NCBI GenBank assembly: GCA_964423545.1
Contig: CAYRFV010000011.1
Span: 1-39,658, forward strand
Source of the DNA: JALOOE01 sp964423545
Lineage (GTDB): Bacteria; Chloroflexota; Anaerolineae; CG2-30-64-16
DNA length: 39,658 nt
Reading direction: 5' to 3'
The position numbers were made by a program, and so were the translations under genes. How positions within the stretch are numbered: position 1 is the stretch's first letter; every line of letters begins with the position of its first letter. Positions 38,356 to 39,658 of this stretch are shown piece after piece. The notes beneath the pieces are model-generated. The model did no database searches. It saw only the letters and a program-made list of their open reading frames with translations, and was not told where the DNA came from.

Positions 38356-39384
38356 ATGCGAGAACGGTTCTGGCGCAACCTCACCCTGATCTGCTTTGTG
38401 GTCATACTGGCTGGTGGTGCAGCGGCCAACGCACAACTCTGGCAGGCAAAGACTCGCGGTGAAGATGTCTATTACGCGTGGATGGAGGGCCAACGCCTGC
38501 TCAAGGGGGAAAACCCCTATGCGCGCGTCATGACCGGAAACTTCCGCGATAACGACAAATATGCGACCTATTTCCCGACCTTCTATTACGCGTCCACACT
38601 CTCCATCATCGCGGGCCTGAAAGACTATGAGGACTGGGTGCGATTCTGGCGCGTCATCTTCTTACTCGCAAACCTGGGCATTGCGAGCCTGCTGTTCTAT
38701 CTGCCTTTCCGCCGCAGAATCTGGGCGCTGGCGCTTTTCGGCGCGGCATTCTGGTTGCTCAACCGCTGGACGCTGCACGTCACGCGCATTGCTCACCTGG
38801 ATTTCGTGGCGATCCTGCCGCTGCTCGCGTCGCTTGCGCTATTTGGGCGGCGAAGGTATGCCGCCCTGCTATTGCTGGGTCTCTCCATCAGCATCAAGCA
38901 GATCGGTCTATTCTTTGTCCCGCTCTATCTGATCTGGATCTGGCAGGAGAAGGGCCAACGTCGCAGCAAAGAGATCCTGGTGGCCATGGCGTTAGTCGCC
39001 AGCATCCCGTTCGTGACTTCGCTGCCCTTCCTGGCATGGGATCCCGCAGCGTTTCTCATATCAGTGATGTTCGATGCGCTGCGCAACCCCGCCGACCACT
39101 TCAGCGCGGCCTCCTTGGATGCTCTGATCGGCTGGGTCGGTTTGCCCGCCAAGGCTCCGATGCTGGCGCTCATGGCCCTGGCGTTCGTGCTGGCCTGGCA
39201 ACGACATGTCGGGCGCTGGACCGCTGCTTTGCTGGTAATGGCGGCATTCGTTGATTTCAGCTCGGTGCTCTTCCGCCAATATCTTACCTGGCTGGCGCCG
39301 TTCATCCCGTTGGCGGCGCTGGACTTGCGGCGCGCCGACCCGTCTCGAACGACCCTTGACGCCGCCAACACAGAAGCGCCGTGA
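38356..39384 (+). CDS. DUF2029/GT87-like polyprenyl-phosphate mannosyltransferase, membrane
   Basis: The product is 342 residues; the ATG at 38356 has GAGG seven bases upstream, better than the ATG two codons earlier at 38350. About nine hydrophobic segments. After the first segment an extracytoplasmic loop reads 'EDVYYAWMEGQRLLKGENPYARVM', the usual D-x-x-x-Y ... G-x-N-P-Y mark of GT87/DUF2029 mannosyltransferases, which use polyprenyl-phosphate mannose. 'LGLSISIKQIGLFFVPLYLIWIWQEKGQRR' is a further family-like segment with the conserved Lys. Acceptor unknown, perhaps a cell-envelope glycan. The next gene, also a lipid-linked sugar glycosyltransferase, begins 49 bases later. Confidence 0.75.
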   Translation: MRERFWRNLTLICFVVILAGGAAANAQLWQAKTRGEDVYYAWMEGQRLLKGENPYARVMTGNFRDNDKYATYFPTFYYASTLSIIAGLKDYEDWVRFWRVIFLLANLGIASLLFYLPFRRRIWALALFGAAFWLLNRWTLHVTRIAHLDFVAILPLLASLALFGRRRYAALLLLGLSISIKQIGLFFVPLYLIWIWQEKGQRRSKEILVAMALVASIPFVTSLPFLAWDPAAFLISVMFDALRNPADHFSAASLDALIGWVGLPAKAPMLALMALAFVLAWQRHVGRWTAALLVMAAFVDFSSVLFRQYLTWLAPFIPLAALDLRRADPSRTTLDAANTEAP

Positions 39385-39433
39385 CTGCGCGACCGGCGTT
39401 CTCACGCAGGATGCGACGGATAGGCTGAGCGGG

Positions 39434-39658
39434 ATGAAGACTTCGACCTCTCCCAGCTTCTCAGCGCGCAGCATTGCGGCAGGATCGTTGGCAGGAATCC
39501 TGCTCGTGGCGCTCGCACTTCGGCTTTGGGGCCTCGACTTCGGGCTGCCGTACCTCAAGCATCCCGATGAATCGTACTGGGTCAATGGCGCCCTCAAGAT
39601 CATCAAGACCGGCGACCCCAACCCGCACACCTTCATCTATCCATCGCTGCTGCTCTAT
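39434..39658 (+). CDS. GT39/ArnT-like glycosyltransferase, N-terminal part
   Basis: An ATG at 39434 opens a frame that runs off the window end (75 codons visible). After a short polar start comes a membrane segment, 'AAGSLAGILLVALALRLWGLDFGLPYL', and 'KHPDESYWVNGALKIIKTGDPNPHTFIYPSLLLY', the first luminal loop of PMT/ArnT glycosyltransferases; the acidic pair 'PDE' is the presumed catalytic site. GT39 enzymes use polyprenyl-phosphate sugars. The ribosome site is weak (GAGCGGG). The gene is 3'-truncated by the window edge. Confidence 0.8.
   Translation, partial: MKTSTSPSFSARSIAAGSLAGILLVALALRLWGLDFGLPYLKHPDESYWVNGALKIIKTGDPNPHTFIYPSLLLY

Noticed and set aside
1..39658. tRNA genes, rRNA, CRISPR arrays, insertion sequences or phage genes.
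   Set aside because: No gap over 300 bases exists, and no tRNA-like cloverleaf, spaced repeat array, transposase or integrase was seen in intergenic sequence or in the translated frames.

Overview
This GC-rich, tightly packed window looks like chromosomal DNA of a Chloroflexota bacterium, probably from the Anaerolineae/Caldilineae side. That placement is inference from gene content and protein style: the XPB/Ssl2-like helicase-associated protein, Yip1 membrane proteins, a FAS1 protein with Ig-like repeats, a short HisG with HisZ, and an SsnA/YgfK/xanthine-dehydrogenase set. No rRNA, tRNA, CRISPR array, insertion sequence or phage gene was seen.

Layout. 1-3.8 kb (+): the end of a helicase-associated protein, two Yip1 membrane proteins and MoeA, closed by a hairpin shared with the convergent S1-domain gene. 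3.8-5.1 kb: the S1 RNA-binding protein (-) and a small conserved protein (+), divergently transcribed from two near-consensus promoters. 5.2-14.7 kb: the histidine biosynthesis genes on the - strand in two blocks, hisZ-hisG-hisD-hisC and hisB-hisH-hisA-hisF-hisI-hisE. Between the blocks an oppositely oriented HAD phosphatase gene is a candidate for the otherwise missing histinidol-phosphate phosphatase. Upstream of hisZ lie a TTGACA-N17-TACACT promoter, a 19-codon leader ORF with three consecutive His codons, and a 10-bp terminator hairpin with a U6 tail: a complete-looking histidine attenuator.

14.8-19.5 kb: a secreted FAS1 protein flanked by two copies of an Ig-like domain, a GT2/sugar-phosphotransferase fusion, and two multi-pass membrane proteins (DUF4013, DUF2085). 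19.5-23.7 kb (+): a double-ATPase ECF transporter subunit and its S component without a T component, an orphan beta-class DNA methyltransferase, and a cold-shock-domain/DUF1294 fusion. 23.8-27.5 kb (-): a likely DegV - metallophosphoesterase - DUF2231 - cobalamin adenosyltransferase - endonuclease IV operon.

27.6-37.5 kb (+): a broken alpha/beta hydrolase marks the left edge of a purine/molybdenum-hydroxylase island: ssnA, ygfK, a 61-codon ORF, a fused FAD + 2Fe-2S xanthine dehydrogenase subunit, the molybdopterin subunit and a nitroreductase-like protein. MoeA at the left of the window belongs to the pathway that makes the cofactor for this enzyme. 37.5 kb to the end: a SAM methyltransferase, a GT87-like membrane glycosyltransferase and the start of a GT39/ArnT-like glycosyltransferase.

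The most interesting signal is the his leader/attenuator. Next come the HAD gene inside the his cluster, the altered domain fusion and the in-frame palindromic insertion in the xanthine dehydrogenase, and the hydrolase breakpoint.
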